A DNA stretch of 34,183 bases from Clostridium sp. MCC353. Its GTDB lineage: Bacteria > Bacillota > Clostridia > Lachnospirales > Lachnospiraceae. This document shows, piece by piece, positions 1-8,713 of the stretch. The translations under genes and the position numbers were made by a program. Below the pieces are notes generated by a model. It was given only the letters and a program-made list of their open reading frames with translations. It was not told the DNA's origin and did not search any database. Location of the stretch: contig NZ_WQPN01000170.1 in assembly GCF_018785315.1 (NCBI RefSeq), positions 1 to 34,183 of the forward strand, in the 5' to 3' direction. Position 1 is the stretch's first letter. Every line of letters begins with the position of its first letter.

Positions 1-120
1 CCAGTGCCGTTGGATTCCGGCCAGCCCGGCCCCTTCCAAACCCCCAGCCCAACCTCCGTCCCCTCGTCCCGCTTTCCTGCTGTTTTTCTCTGGCTAAATG
101 TATTAAAAGCAAATTTAACA

Positions 121-160
121 TAAAGGGTGAAGGCATTTTCGAAAATGGCTTCACCCTTTA
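121..160. repeat. Spacer hairpin of copy 1, first of two units
   Basis: Two 19-base arms (121-139 and 142-160) pair with one mismatched position around a two-base CG loop. A related, less regular unit follows at about 187-225, with the same GAAGGCATTT and AAAATGCCTT halves and the same downstream AATCCCCACA sequence. The spacer therefore holds a tandem duplication of about 65 bp. Copy 2 has a single such hairpin at 16895-16934. Confidence 0.8.
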
Positions 161-369
161 ATGTAAATCCCCACACCATTTAACATCAACCCTGAAGGCA
201 TTTCCGAAAATGCCTTGACCCTTTACTGTGAATCCCCACATCAGTTACATGAAATGTCTATACCCTAATCTGCACTAAAAACCAAACATCGTCCTAATCA
301 AACGCCTCTTTGCTTTTTCTACATTCCTTCTCCCAATCTTTATTTATCCTTCATCAGACCAGTACACAG

Positions 370-734
370 CCATGAATCCCGGGAATGGGGACGGACGGGG
401 GCGGAGGCCTGCTTGGAGGCTTGACGCCGGGCGGAGCGGAATCCGTTGGCGATGAAAGCCGTCTGGAAACCGTTAGTGAAACTTAGGCTCCAGGGATGGA
501 AAAAGACGGGCAGAAACTGAAAACCAAATCAGTTTCTGAGATGCCCACTGAACGGTAAAGTCCCATAAAAAGTTTACCGTGAATGGGCATCGCACCGTCT
601 TTTTCCATCCCTGGAGCCTTAGTTTCACTTACGGTTGGAAGCCGGTTTTCATCACCAACGGATTCCGCTCCGCCCGGCGTCAAACCTCCAAGCAGGCCTC
701 CGCCCCCGTCCGTCCCCATTTCTTGGATTCATGG
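370..734. repeat. Giant imperfect palindrome B1
   Basis: The arms 370-509 and 595-734 are inverted copies of each other. Positions 384-449 match with a single mismatch (at 420). Between the arms lie hairpin H1 (CAGAAACTGA at 511-520 with TCAGTTTCTG at 529-538) and hairpin H2 (540-559 with 573-591, GATGCCCA against TGGGCATC), giving a three-way-junction-like fold. The inner arm has an internal loop and single mismatches that recur in A2 and B2. The outer arm sequence is not shared with B2 except for the flanks ACACAGCC and GGCGT. Confidence 0.88.
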
Positions 735-766
735 CGTTACTTTCGCGAATATGTTAAATAAAGATT

Positions 767-1342
767 TCACTCCTCCATATTCAAAGCATCCTCGCAGTCC
801 CTCATAGCCTGCAGGGTCTTGTCCATAAGCTCATCCAGGGTCCATCCCAGCCGCTCCGCACCGGTTTTTATCACATCACGGGAGCAGCCTGCCGCAAAGC
901 GTTTGTCCTTGTATTTCTTTTTCAGGCTGGATAATTCCATATCCTGGACGCTTTTGGACGGGCGCATTTTGGCGGCGGCGCCGATCAGGCCTGTCAGTTC
1001 GTCGGAGGCGAACAGCACTTTTTCCATCTCATGCTCCGGCTCTATATCGGAACATAGGCCGTAGCCATGGCTGCATATTGAACGGATCATATCGTCGCCT
1101 GCGCCCCCTTCCTTTAAAAGCTCCGGCGCTTTCTGGCAGTGTTCTTCCGGATACATTTCAAAATCAATGTCGTGGAGCAGTCCTACAATTCCCCAGTAGT
1201 CCTCATCTTCTCCATATCCCAGCTCCCTGGCAAACCATCTCATAACATATTCCACAGTGCGGCCATGTAAGATATGAAATGGCTCTTTGTTATACTTCTT
1301 CAGTAATTCCAACGCTTCTTCTCTGCCTAAATTGCTTTTCAT
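767..1342 (-). CDS. HD-domain protein (putative phosphohydrolase)
   Basis: A 191-residue protein with the HD metal-binding pattern: His26 in the first helix, the His57-Asp58 pair in LLHDIDF, a further His in CSHGYG at about 92, and Asp114. HD proteins of this kind are usually metal-dependent phosphohydrolases; the substrate cannot be told from sequence. GGAG sits 8 bases before the ATG. It is the last gene of the ABC-exporter run, 32 bases after the stop of the preceding transporter gene, and is probably co-transcribed. Its stop codon abuts the right edge of hairpin repeat copy 1, so the repeat would lie in the 3' end of the transcript. Confidence 0.85.
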   Translation of the reverse strand: MKSNLGREEALELLKKYNKEPFHILHGRTVEYVMRWFARELGYGEDEDYWGIVGLLHDIDFEMYPEEHCQKAPELLKEGGAGDDMIRSICSHGYGLCSDIEPEHEMEKVLFASDELTGLIGAAAKMRPSKSVQDMELSSLKKKYKDKRFAAGCSRDVIKTGAERLGWTLDELMDKTLQAMRDCEDALNMEE

Positions 1343-1374
1343 CTTGATTTCTCCTTTTATGTGAATTTGTATTT

Positions 1375-3165
1375 TTACTCAAACTGTGCCTGATACATCT
1401 GATAATAGAACCCTTTTTGTTCCATCAGCTGCCGGTGGCTGCCCTGCTCCACCACATCGCCGTTGTTCACCACCAGAATTAAATCCGCATCCCGTATGGT
1501 TGACAGCCTGTGGGCGATGACAAAACAGGTTTTACCGGCCATCAGCTGCCTCATGGCCTGCTGAATCCGTATTTCCGTCCTGGTATCCACATTGGAGGTG
1601 GCTTCATCCAGGATCAGCATTCTGGCATCCAAAAGCATGGCCCTGGCAATGGTCAGAAGCTGTTTCTGCCCTTTTGATACGTTGGTTCCGTCTTCATTCA
1701 GAATCGTATCGTAGCCTTGGGGGAGATGTTTAATAAATGAATGGATTCTGGCCGCTTTTGCAGCCTCTATCACCTCTTCCCTGGCAGCTCCTGTTTTTCC
1801 ATAAGCCAGGTTTTCGTAAATTGTCCCATGAAACAGCCAGGTATCCTGCAAAACCATGGCATAGGCCCTTCTCAGGCTCTTTCTGGTCACTCCCCTGATA
1901 TCCTTACCATCCACTGTTATCGTTCCGGAATTCACATCGTAAAAACGCATCAAAAGGTTGATTAACGTCGTTTTTCCCGCCCCGGTAGGGCCTACGATGG
2001 CGATCAGCCGGCCTGGTTCTGTTTTCAGGGAAAGGTCATGGATGATGGTGTGTTCCTTATCGTAACCGAAATTAATATTCCTGAGTTCCACTTCTCCGCT
2101 CACATGATCCAGTTCCTCTGCCCCTTCACAATCCGCCGGTTCCGGCATCTCATCGATCAGGATGAAGATCCGCTCGGCAGCAGCCAGGGAGGACTGAAGC
2201 TCCCCTATAATATTGGCCGCCTCATTGATCGGCCCGGAAAATTTCCTGGAATACAGCACAAAGGAAGAAATATTTCCAATGGACATCTGTCCCGCCAGAT
2301 ACAGCAATGCCCCGAATACGCTGATTAACGACAGCGACAGGTTATTGATAAAGTTCACCGTCGGTCCAACCACACTGCCGTAATATTCCGCCCTGTAATA
2401 AGCCTCCACCGCATTGGAGTTCACTTCTGAAAACTGGTTCAATGTATTGTGTTCCTGAGCATATGCTTTCAGCGTCTTCTGCCCGCTGATCATCTCCTCC
2501 ACAAACCCATTCAAACAGCCAATGGTCCTGGATCGTTCCCGAAACAGCGGCCGCGTTTTTCCGGTAATGAATTTTGTCAGCATAATGGACAGGGGAACCG
2601 TAAACGCGAACACTAAAACCAGCCTGGGCGAGATCATTACCATCATGGAAAATGCCCCCAGCACCGTAATAAATGTGGTGGCAATCTGTATCAAATCACT
2701 GGATAAAGAGGTATTTACAGTATCGATATCATACGAAATCCGGCTGATGATATCCCCAGTCTGATGAATGTCAAAATATCCTACCGGCAGGCTCAACAGC
2801 CGGTCGAACACATCCTTTCTCATCTGGTAAACCACTTTTTTGCTTATTGTGAGCATTAAAACAGTCAGCAGATAAGATAACGCAGCGGAAGCCACATAAA
2901 ATACCGCCATCCACGCGGCATAATAAAAGACCCGGTCAAACTCCACCCTGCCGGTCCCAGGCTCGATGGCGTCAATCGCATAACCTGACAGCATGGGGCC
3001 GATCAGTGCGAACAGATTGCTTCCCATCGTGAGCAGAACCGCTAAAAACAGCAGCCATTTATAGCGCAGCAGATACTTCCCAAGCCTGGAAAGCGTATAC
3101 TGCTTGGGCTTTCTAAGCCGTGTATCGGCTATTTTTCCATCAAAACTAACTTTATTTCTTGCCAT
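1375..3165 (-). CDS. ABC exporter half-transporter, catalytically complete partner (pair 2)
   Basis: About 596 residues: an N-terminal six-helix exporter domain followed by a nucleotide-binding domain. Walker A is GPTGAGKT (about 392-399). Walker B is LILDE with the catalytic Glu at about 521, and the switch His is in IAHRLST at about 552. The signature motif is degenerate, VSKGQ instead of LSGGQ. With the preceding gene, which has the opposite defects, it should form a heterodimer with one working and one degenerate ATP site, as known for TM287/288-type exporters. The start is the ATG with GGAGG five bases upstream; a GTG four codons earlier overlaps that ribosome site. Substrate unknown, probably a drug, lipid or peptide. 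Confidence 0.93.
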   Translation of the reverse strand: MARNKVSFDGKIADTRLRKPKQYTLSRLGKYLLRYKWLLFLAVLLTMGSNLFALIGPMLSGYAIDAIEPGTGRVEFDRVFYYAAWMAVFYVASAALSYLLTVLMLTISKKVVYQMRKDVFDRLLSLPVGYFDIHQTGDIISRISYDIDTVNTSLSSDLIQIATTFITVLGAFSMMVMISPRLVLVFAFTVPLSIMLTKFITGKTRPLFRERSRTIGCLNGFVEEMISGQKTLKAYAQEHNTLNQFSEVNSNAVEAYYRAEYYGSVVGPTVNFINNLSLSLISVFGALLYLAGQMSIGNISSFVLYSRKFSGPINEAANIIGELQSSLAAAERIFILIDEMPEPADCEGAEELDHVSGEVELRNINFGYDKEHTIIHDLSLKTEPGRLIAIVGPTGAGKTTLINLLMRFYDVNSGTITVDGKDIRGVTRKSLRRAYAMVLQDTWLFHGTIYENLAYGKTGAAREEVIEAAKAARIHSFIKHLPQGYDTILNEDGTNVSKGQKQLLTIARAMLLDARMLILDEATSNVDTRTEIRIQQAMRQLMAGKTCFVIAHRLSTIRDADLILVVNNGDVVEQGSHRQLMEQKGFYYQMYQAQFE

Positions 3166-3244
3166 TTTCCCCTCCACGACACCCTATGTTTTTCCTATGA
3201 TAAACCGCGAAGTCCCATGGGGCTTCTTTAAACCTCATCCCCGC

Positions 3245-3293
3245 AGCTGCACATGTTAAGCCGCACATGTTATGCCGCGCATATTAAGCCGCC
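3245..3293. repeat. 14-bp tandem repeat at the end of an ABC gene
   Basis: Three 14-base units (AGCTGCACATGTTA, AGCCGCACATGTTA, TGCCGCGCATATTA) are followed by a partial fourth. The TTA at 3284-3286 is the stop codon of the upstream ABC gene read on minus, so the repeat begins in its last codons and extends into the 118-base gap before the next gene. It probably arose by slippage duplication of the stop region. Confidence 0.7.
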
Positions 3294-4996
3294 CCCATCT
3301 GGGAATGGCTGATCTCCTGATAGATCTGGCAGCTTTTCATCAGTTCTTCATGGGTGCCGTAGGCGGCCGCCCGGCCGTCTTCCAGCACCAGAATGTGGTC
3401 AGCATGCATAATAGAGCTGATCCTTTGGGCCACAATGACACATGTGGTGTCGGAAAAATGATCCCGTATCTCTTTTCTGAGGGCGGCGTCCGTCTTATAA
3501 TCCAGGGCGCTGGAGGAATCATCTAAAATCAATATCTTAGGATGGGCCGCCAGGGCTCTGGCAATTAAAATCCTCTGCTTCTGCCCGCCGCTCAAATTGG
3601 CGCCTTTAATATCCAGCATACTCCGGATATCCCCGCCTTTTTGCGACACGAACTCCGCCGCCCTGGCATACAGAAGGGCTTCTTTGATCTGGTTCTCCTC
3701 CAGGTCCCTGCCCATATCCACGTTTTCCATAATGCTCTTAGCAAAAATCGTATCATTTTGGAATACTACGCCGAACTTTTTACGCAGCTCCTCCAATTTC
3801 ACGTTCTGAACTTTCTGTCCGTCGATCCAGATACTGCCCTGATCCGCCTCATAAAAGCGCATCAGAAGGTTAACAATGGTGGATTTTCCAGATCCCGTTT
3901 CCCCTATGATCCCCAGGGTTTCCCCTTTTTTCAGGCGGAAACTGATGTCTTCCAGATTATTTCCCCCCTTATTGTAAGAGAAGGAAACATGGTCAAATTC
4001 CACCATGCTGTCTCTTTTTTCTTCGTCATCCACCATTTCCCTCAGCATCTCCTCCGGCGCATCCAGGACCGTAACCACACGTTCCGCAGACGCCATGCCT
4101 TTGGAAATCATAACAAACATCTTGGAAATGGACATCATGGCATTGAGGATAATCGTAAAATAAGTCATGAAAGCCAGAATTTTGCCCACCTGGGTCTCTC
4201 CACGGTTCACCAGATAGGCGCCCGCCAGAATCACAAGCACCAGCCCCAGATTCAGGATCACATTCATGGAAGGGTTGATGACGGCTGAAATCATGCCCGC
4301 CTTCCTCTCCCGTTCCACCACGGTCTGATTGATTTCATCAAATCTGTCCTTCTCATAATCACCTTTGGACAGGGCTTTTGTCACCCGGATGCCCGCAATA
4401 TCCTCGCGCACCAGGCGGACAAAATCATCTACCGCCAATTGAAGCTTTGTAAACAGCGGAACACTCCGTTTAGTCACCGTCACCATGACCAGCGCCAGAA
4501 GGGGCAGAAGGCAGATCAATATTGCGGAAAGGCGGGGTTCCAGCGTCATAGTAACTGCAATTCCGCCTGCCAGCAGGATCGGAGCCCTGACGCCCAGCCT
4601 CTGCAGACGGGCGATCACCTGATGAAGGTTATAGGTATCGCTGGTCAGGCGGGAAATCAGCGTGGGTTTGGAAAATCCGTCCACCTGGCTTTCTGACAGA
4701 TAGATGGTCTTTTCATAGAGATCGTATCTGATCACCTGCATCACATCACTGGCAACCCTGGATGCCATGCGGTTGGCAATAACGTTAAAAGATACCGCCA
4801 TGGCAGAACAGACCAGCATCACAATGCCCCACAAAAATATCTGGTTCCGGTCGTGTTTCGGCGTTACGGTGTCGATCATATAGGCCAGAATCCAAGGGAT
4901 GCACAAATCCATCACGGTCCCTGTAAACTTTATTAAAAATCCAAGCGACATTCTGAAATAGTATGGCTTTAAATACCCGGTAAGTATCCGTTTCAT
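3284..4996 (-). CDS. ABC exporter half-transporter, degenerate-site partner (pair 2)
   Basis: 570 residues, a six-helix exporter domain plus an ATP-binding domain. Walker A is GETGSGKS (365-372) and the signature is the canonical LSGGQ (468-472). The Walker B catalytic Glu is replaced by Asp (LILDD, Asp493), and the switch-loop His is replaced by Gln (Gln524 in VAQRISS). These are the hallmarks of the non-catalytic half of a heterodimeric exporter. It supplies the good signature motif to its partner encoded at 1375-3165. It starts 29 bases after the stop of the previous ABC gene, with a GAGGGG ribosome site. Substrate unknown. Confidence 0.93.
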   Translation of the reverse strand: MKRILTGYLKPYYFRMSLGFLIKFTGTVMDLCIPWILAYMIDTVTPKHDRNQIFLWGIVMLVCSAMAVSFNVIANRMASRVASDVMQVIRYDLYEKTIYLSESQVDGFSKPTLISRLTSDTYNLHQVIARLQRLGVRAPILLAGGIAVTMTLEPRLSAILICLLPLLALVMVTVTKRSVPLFTKLQLAVDDFVRLVREDIAGIRVTKALSKGDYEKDRFDEINQTVVERERKAGMISAVINPSMNVILNLGLVLVILAGAYLVNRGETQVGKILAFMTYFTIILNAMMSISKMFVMISKGMASAERVVTVLDAPEEMLREMVDDEEKRDSMVEFDHVSFSYNKGGNNLEDISFRLKKGETLGIIGETGSGKSTIVNLLMRFYEADQGSIWIDGQKVQNVKLEELRKKFGVVFQNDTIFAKSIMENVDMGRDLEENQIKEALLYARAAEFVSQKGGDIRSMLDIKGANLSGGQKQRILIARALAAHPKILILDDSSSALDYKTDAALRKEIRDHFSDTTCVIVAQRISSIMHADHILVLEDGRAAAYGTHEELMKSCQIYQEISHSQMGAA

Positions 4997-5025
4997 AGAA
5001 CCACCCCTCTTTTCCCTGCTCTCCC

Positions 5026-6765
5026 CTAAACAGCAAACTGGCTGTTGTATAATTCAGCGTAAAAACCTTTCTTTTCCAGCAGGGCTTCATGCGTCCCCTG
5101 CTCAATGATATGCCCGTCTCTCATGACCAGGATCACATCAGCTTCTTTAATGGTTGATAAACGGTGGGCGACGATAAAGCTGGTTCTGCCCTTCATCATC
5201 TTGGCAAAGGCCTGCTGGATCTTCACCTCTGTTCTGGTATCAATGGAGGACGTCGCCTCGTCCAGAATCAGCATAGGAGGCAGACAGAGCATAACTCTGG
5301 CAATACATAAAAGCTGTTTCTGCCCCTGGGACAAATTGCCTCCGTCTTCCGAAATGACCGTGTCGTATCCATCCGGCATACGCTTGATAAAGCTGTGGGC
5401 ATGCGCCTCTTTTGCGGCCCGGATGATCTCCTCTTCCGATGCCCCGGGCTTTCCGTAGGCGATGTTCTCCCGTATGGTTCCCGACTTGAGCCAGGTTTCC
5501 TGAAGCACCATACCGTAATTCGTCCTCAAACTCTTTCTCGTCACCCGGCGGATATCGTGTCCGCTGACCCGGATCGATCCGGCGTCCACATCATAAAACC
5601 TCATCAGCAGGTTGATCAGGGTCGTTTTCCCGCATCCGGTAGGGCCTACGATGGCGATTCTCTGTCCCGGTTTAACCTCTAAGTTCAGACCTTCAATCAA
5701 AGAGACTTCCGGATTATAGGAAAATGACACCTCTTCCAAAGAGACGCTTCCATCGATTTCCTTCAATTCCACAGCATCCCCCGCATCCTCAATAATGGTT
5801 TTTTCATCGATCAGTTCAAACACCCTGGAGGCGGAAGCCAGCGCATTCTGCAGCTCCGTCACCACCCCTGAAATCTCATTAAACGGCTTTGTATACTGGT
5901 TTGCGTAACTTAAAAAGCAGGAAAGCTGCCCCACGGTCAAAATACCTCTGACCGCAGCAAAAGCGCCAACGATCCCAACGCTGGCGTACACCAGCCCGTT
6001 GACAAAACGGGTGGCCGGATTGGTGATGGATGAAAAGAAAATGGCTTTCAGGCTGCATTTTCTCAAACGCTCGTTGATCTCTTCAAATTCCTTCTGGGCC
6101 TCCTGCTCATGTCCAAATGCCTGTACTATCTTCTGGTTTCCAAGCATCTCATCCACCAGAGAGGTCATCTCTCCCCTGGTTTCCGACTGGAGGCGGAACA
6201 TGGTAAATGTTTTCTTCGCAATAAACGCCGCCACAAACAAGGATACCGGGGTCACAAGCACAACTACCACAGTGATTAACGGATTGACCGAAAGCATGAA
6301 TCCCAATGTTCCCAAAATGGTGAGCACACCGGTAAAGAGCTGGGTAAATCCCATCAAAAGCCCCTCGGAAAACTGGTCGATATCCGCGATAATGCGGCTG
6401 ATAATATCCCCGTACTGATGGGAATCCACATATTTTAAAGGCAGTACTTCCAGATGGTTAAATGCTTTCGTCCTTATATCCTTTACAACCCGGTAGGTGA
6501 TCTGATTATTGATATGGTTCATCAGCCACTGGGACAACGCGGTTATCACAATGACACAGCCGATCTTTTTCAGGATTTCAAACAGCCCGGCAAAATCCAC
6601 CTGGCCGGGGCCAATGATCAAATCCACGCCCTGGCCCACCAGGATCGGCGCGTAAAGAGTGGTTGCCACAGTGATGGCCGCCAGCACAATGGAAGCGGTC
6701 ACTCCCCATTTATACTGGCTGATATAGGTTAATACACGTTTTAATGTTGATTTATATTTTTTCAT
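5026..6765 (-). CDS. ABC exporter half-transporter, catalytically complete partner (pair 1)
   Basis: 579 residues, transmembrane domain then ATPase. Walker A is GPTGCGKT (374-381), Walker B LILDE with Glu503, and the switch is His534 in VAHRLST. The signature is altered to LSQGQ (478-482). It closely resembles the protein at 1375-3165, with shared stretches such as LINLLMRFYDV and VTRKSLR, so the two pairs appear to be a tandem duplication. Its ATG lies two bases after the stop of the upstream partner, with AGAGGTGG across the junction, so translation is probably coupled. It acts in the membrane; substrate unknown. Confidence 0.93.
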   Translation of the reverse strand: MKKYKSTLKRVLTYISQYKWGVTASIVLAAITVATTLYAPILVGQGVDLIIGPGQVDFAGLFEILKKIGCVIVITALSQWLMNHINNQITYRVVKDIRTKAFNHLEVLPLKYVDSHQYGDIISRIIADIDQFSEGLLMGFTQLFTGVLTILGTLGFMLSVNPLITVVVVLVTPVSLFVAAFIAKKTFTMFRLQSETRGEMTSLVDEMLGNQKIVQAFGHEQEAQKEFEEINERLRKCSLKAIFFSSITNPATRFVNGLVYASVGIVGAFAAVRGILTVGQLSCFLSYANQYTKPFNEISGVVTELQNALASASRVFELIDEKTIIEDAGDAVELKEIDGSVSLEEVSFSYNPEVSLIEGLNLEVKPGQRIAIVGPTGCGKTTLINLLMRFYDVDAGSIRVSGHDIRRVTRKSLRTNYGMVLQETWLKSGTIRENIAYGKPGASEEEIIRAAKEAHAHSFIKRMPDGYDTVISEDGGNLSQGQKQLLCIARVMLCLPPMLILDEATSSIDTRTEVKIQQAFAKMMKGRTSFIVAHRLSTIKEADVILVMRDGHIIEQGTHEALLEKKGFYAELYNSQFAV

Positions 6766-6767
6766 AT

Positions 6768-8498
6768 TCAGCCCACCTCTTCCTTTGAAAGCTGTGACAG
6801 ACAGATTTCACGGTATACTTCACAGCTCTTTAATAATTCCGAATGGGTGCCGCAGCCGGCCATATGTCCGTCATCCAGTACAATGATCTGATCCGCATTT
6901 TTAATGGTAGTGGCCCGCTGGGATACGATGAATACGGTCATGTCCTTAGTCCCTTCCTTTATCGCTTTTCTCAGCTTCGCATCCGTAGCAAAGTCCAGAG
7001 CGGACGCGCTGTCGTCCATTATCAGGATTTCCGGCTGCTTAACCAGCGCCCTCGCAATGGTCAGACGCTGGCGCTGGCCTCCTGATAAATTCTTGCCTCC
7101 CTGATCGATTTTCAGATCCAGCCCCTGATCCTTTGTATCCACAAATTCTTTTGCCTGGGCTATCTCAAGGGCCCGGAATATCTCTTCATCCCCGGCGTCC
7201 TCTTTTCCCCATTTCATGTTGTCCCGCAGCGTGCCTTTAAAGAGCACCGCACGCTGCGGCACGATACCGACCTTGTCTCTCAATTGTTCCAAAGGATATT
7301 GTCCGGCCTCCACCCCGTCGATCAGCACCTGCCCGGTTCTGGCCTGGTAAAATCTTGGGATCAGGTTTACAAGAGAGGTTTTTCCGGAACCGGTACCTCC
7401 GATAATTCCGATGGTCTGGCCCTTATACGCAGTGAAATCGATATCGGTCAGAGAATCTTCCTTCGCCCCCTGGTACGCGAAATTCACATGGTTAAACCGG
7501 ACTTTCGGCTGGCCTTCTTTTACCTTCACATGCTCTGAAACCAAATCTTCTATGGTTGTTTTCTCATCAAATATGGTGCTGACACGGTTTGCGCAGGCCA
7601 GAGCCTTTGAAATGGATACAATCAGATTGGCCATCTTGATTAACTCCACCAGGATCTGTGACATGTAGTTGACCAAAGCCACCGTTTCACCCTGGGTAAT
7701 GATCCCCTGATCCACCTGCTTTCCGGAAACCCAGACCACTAAAATGACCGCCACATTGACGATTACATAAGTCATAGGATTCATAAGCGCTGATATCTTT
7801 CCTACAAACACCTGGAATTTAACCAGAGTGCTGTTGGCATCGTCAAATTTGGCAATCTCATCCTCCTGGCGGTTAAAAGCCCGGATCACCCTGGCCCCCA
7901 CCAGATTCTCCCTGGTGGCTAAAAGGACCTTGTCCAGCTGGCGCTGCACCTTTTTGTAGAGCGGCATGCTGACAATCATAATTCCAAACACCACCACGCA
8001 CAAAAGAGGAATTGCCACCACAAACACCATAGCGGCCTTCACATTGACGGTAAACGCCATAACCATGGCTCCAAATACGATAAACGGCGACCTTAAAAGC
8101 AGGCGGAGGGCCAGATTGAGCCCGGACTGCACCTGATTGATATCGCTGGTCATTCTGGTGATCAGCGTAGCAGTTCCGATCTTATCGATTTCGTTATAGG
8201 ATAAGCTGTTGATATGGGCAAACAAGTCATTCCTCAGCGCGCTTCCGAATCCCACGGAGGCTTTGGCGGCAAAATATTGTGCGGTCAAAGAACATGTCAG
8301 GCCAATTACGCCCAACAGCACTAAAACCGCACCCATTTTTACAATATAAGCGGTATCCTGGTTTCCGATACCGATATCTATGATTTTCGCCATAACCAGA
8401 GGGACGAATAGTTCAAAACTGGCCTCCAAAAGCTTAAACAAAGGCCCCAGTACGCTTTCCACTTTATAATCCCTGATATATTTCACTAACTTATGCAT
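6768..8498 (-). CDS. ABC exporter half-transporter, degenerate-site partner (pair 1)
   Basis: 576 residues and the first gene of the run. Walker A is GGTGSGKT (367-374) and the signature LSGGQ (471-475) is intact. The catalytic position is Asp496 (LIMDD) and the switch position is Gln527 (VSQRATT). It is thus the degenerate half of the first heterodimer. The start ATG is preceded by GGAGGGG seven bases upstream. The promoter at 8547-8575 lies upstream, divergent from the YihY gene promoter. Family members export drugs, lipids or peptides; nothing here names the cargo. Confidence 0.93.
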   Translation of the reverse strand: MHKLVKYIRDYKVESVLGPLFKLLEASFELFVPLVMAKIIDIGIGNQDTAYIVKMGAVLVLLGVIGLTCSLTAQYFAAKASVGFGSALRNDLFAHINSLSYNEIDKIGTATLITRMTSDINQVQSGLNLALRLLLRSPFIVFGAMVMAFTVNVKAAMVFVVAIPLLCVVVFGIMIVSMPLYKKVQRQLDKVLLATRENLVGARVIRAFNRQEDEIAKFDDANSTLVKFQVFVGKISALMNPMTYVIVNVAVILVVWVSGKQVDQGIITQGETVALVNYMSQILVELIKMANLIVSISKALACANRVSTIFDEKTTIEDLVSEHVKVKEGQPKVRFNHVNFAYQGAKEDSLTDIDFTAYKGQTIGIIGGTGSGKTSLVNLIPRFYQARTGQVLIDGVEAGQYPLEQLRDKVGIVPQRAVLFKGTLRDNMKWGKEDAGDEEIFRALEIAQAKEFVDTKDQGLDLKIDQGGKNLSGGQRQRLTIARALVKQPEILIMDDSASALDFATDAKLRKAIKEGTKDMTVFIVSQRATTIKNADQIIVLDDGHMAGCGTHSELLKSCEVYREICLSQLSKEEVG

Positions 8499-8546
8499 TT
8501 GTGTTCCCCTCCAAATTTTCTGTCTGAAAAACGAAAAATCTTTTAT

Positions 8547-8575
8547 ATTATACCATTTTCTAACAATAAAGACAA
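8547..8575 (-). promoter_or_regulatory. Promoter of the ABC exporter operon
   Basis: On minus, TTGTCT (8570-8575) and a perfect TATAAT (8547-8552) are 17 bases apart. It lies about 50 bases upstream of the first ABC gene. It is the only convincing promoter seen for the whole 767-8498 run. Confidence 0.8.
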
Positions 8576-8647
8576 GATTTCAAACACCGGGAAAAATAAA
8601 TATATAAGCCGATTCGCAGCAGTTCAGAAAGCTAAATAATAACCTCC

Positions 8648-8676
8648 TTGATATTTTTTGCAGGTCATGATAATAT
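8648..8676 (+). promoter_or_regulatory. Promoter of the YihY-family gene
   Basis: TTGATA (8648-8653) and TAATAT (8671-8676) are 17 bases apart. AGAAGGGG at 8701-8708 is the ribosome site before the ATG at 8714. The promoter diverges from that of the ABC operon. Confidence 0.75.
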
Positions 8677-8713
8677 GCTTGTTATATAATAACAATAGAC
8701 AGAAGGGGATTCT

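Larger units (their letters stand above)
1..766. repeat. Composite inverted-hairpin repeat, copy 1 (left end cut off)
   Basis: This 766-base stretch has no convincing gene. Bases 1-80 are the remaining right arm of a giant palindrome (element A1), ending in GCTTTCCTGC at 71-80. Bases 81-369 are a spacer carrying two hairpin units, and 370-734 are a second palindrome (B1). The same order is seen complete at 16475-17442. Similarity to that copy continues past B1 through the AAATAAAGATT stretch to about 765, right up to the stop codon of the HD gene. ORFs inside the arms exist only because the arms mirror each other. Function unknown. Confidence 0.85.

Noticed and set aside
370-734. Palindromes as simple intrinsic terminators
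   Set aside because: They are far longer than needed, lack a terminal T-run at the base, and conserve an elaborate core with mismatches; termination may be a side effect only.
483-807. ORFs on both strands inside palindrome B1 (78, 60 and 74 codons)
   Set aside because: They mirror each other across the inverted arms, start without ribosome sites, have biased Gly/Pro/Arg content caused by GC-rich arms, and are not conserved in B2.
767-1342. HD protein as a CRISPR or nucleotide-signalling defence component
   Set aside because: It follows ABC exporters in an apparent operon and has no effector or cyclase partner; a generic HD phosphohydrolase fits better.
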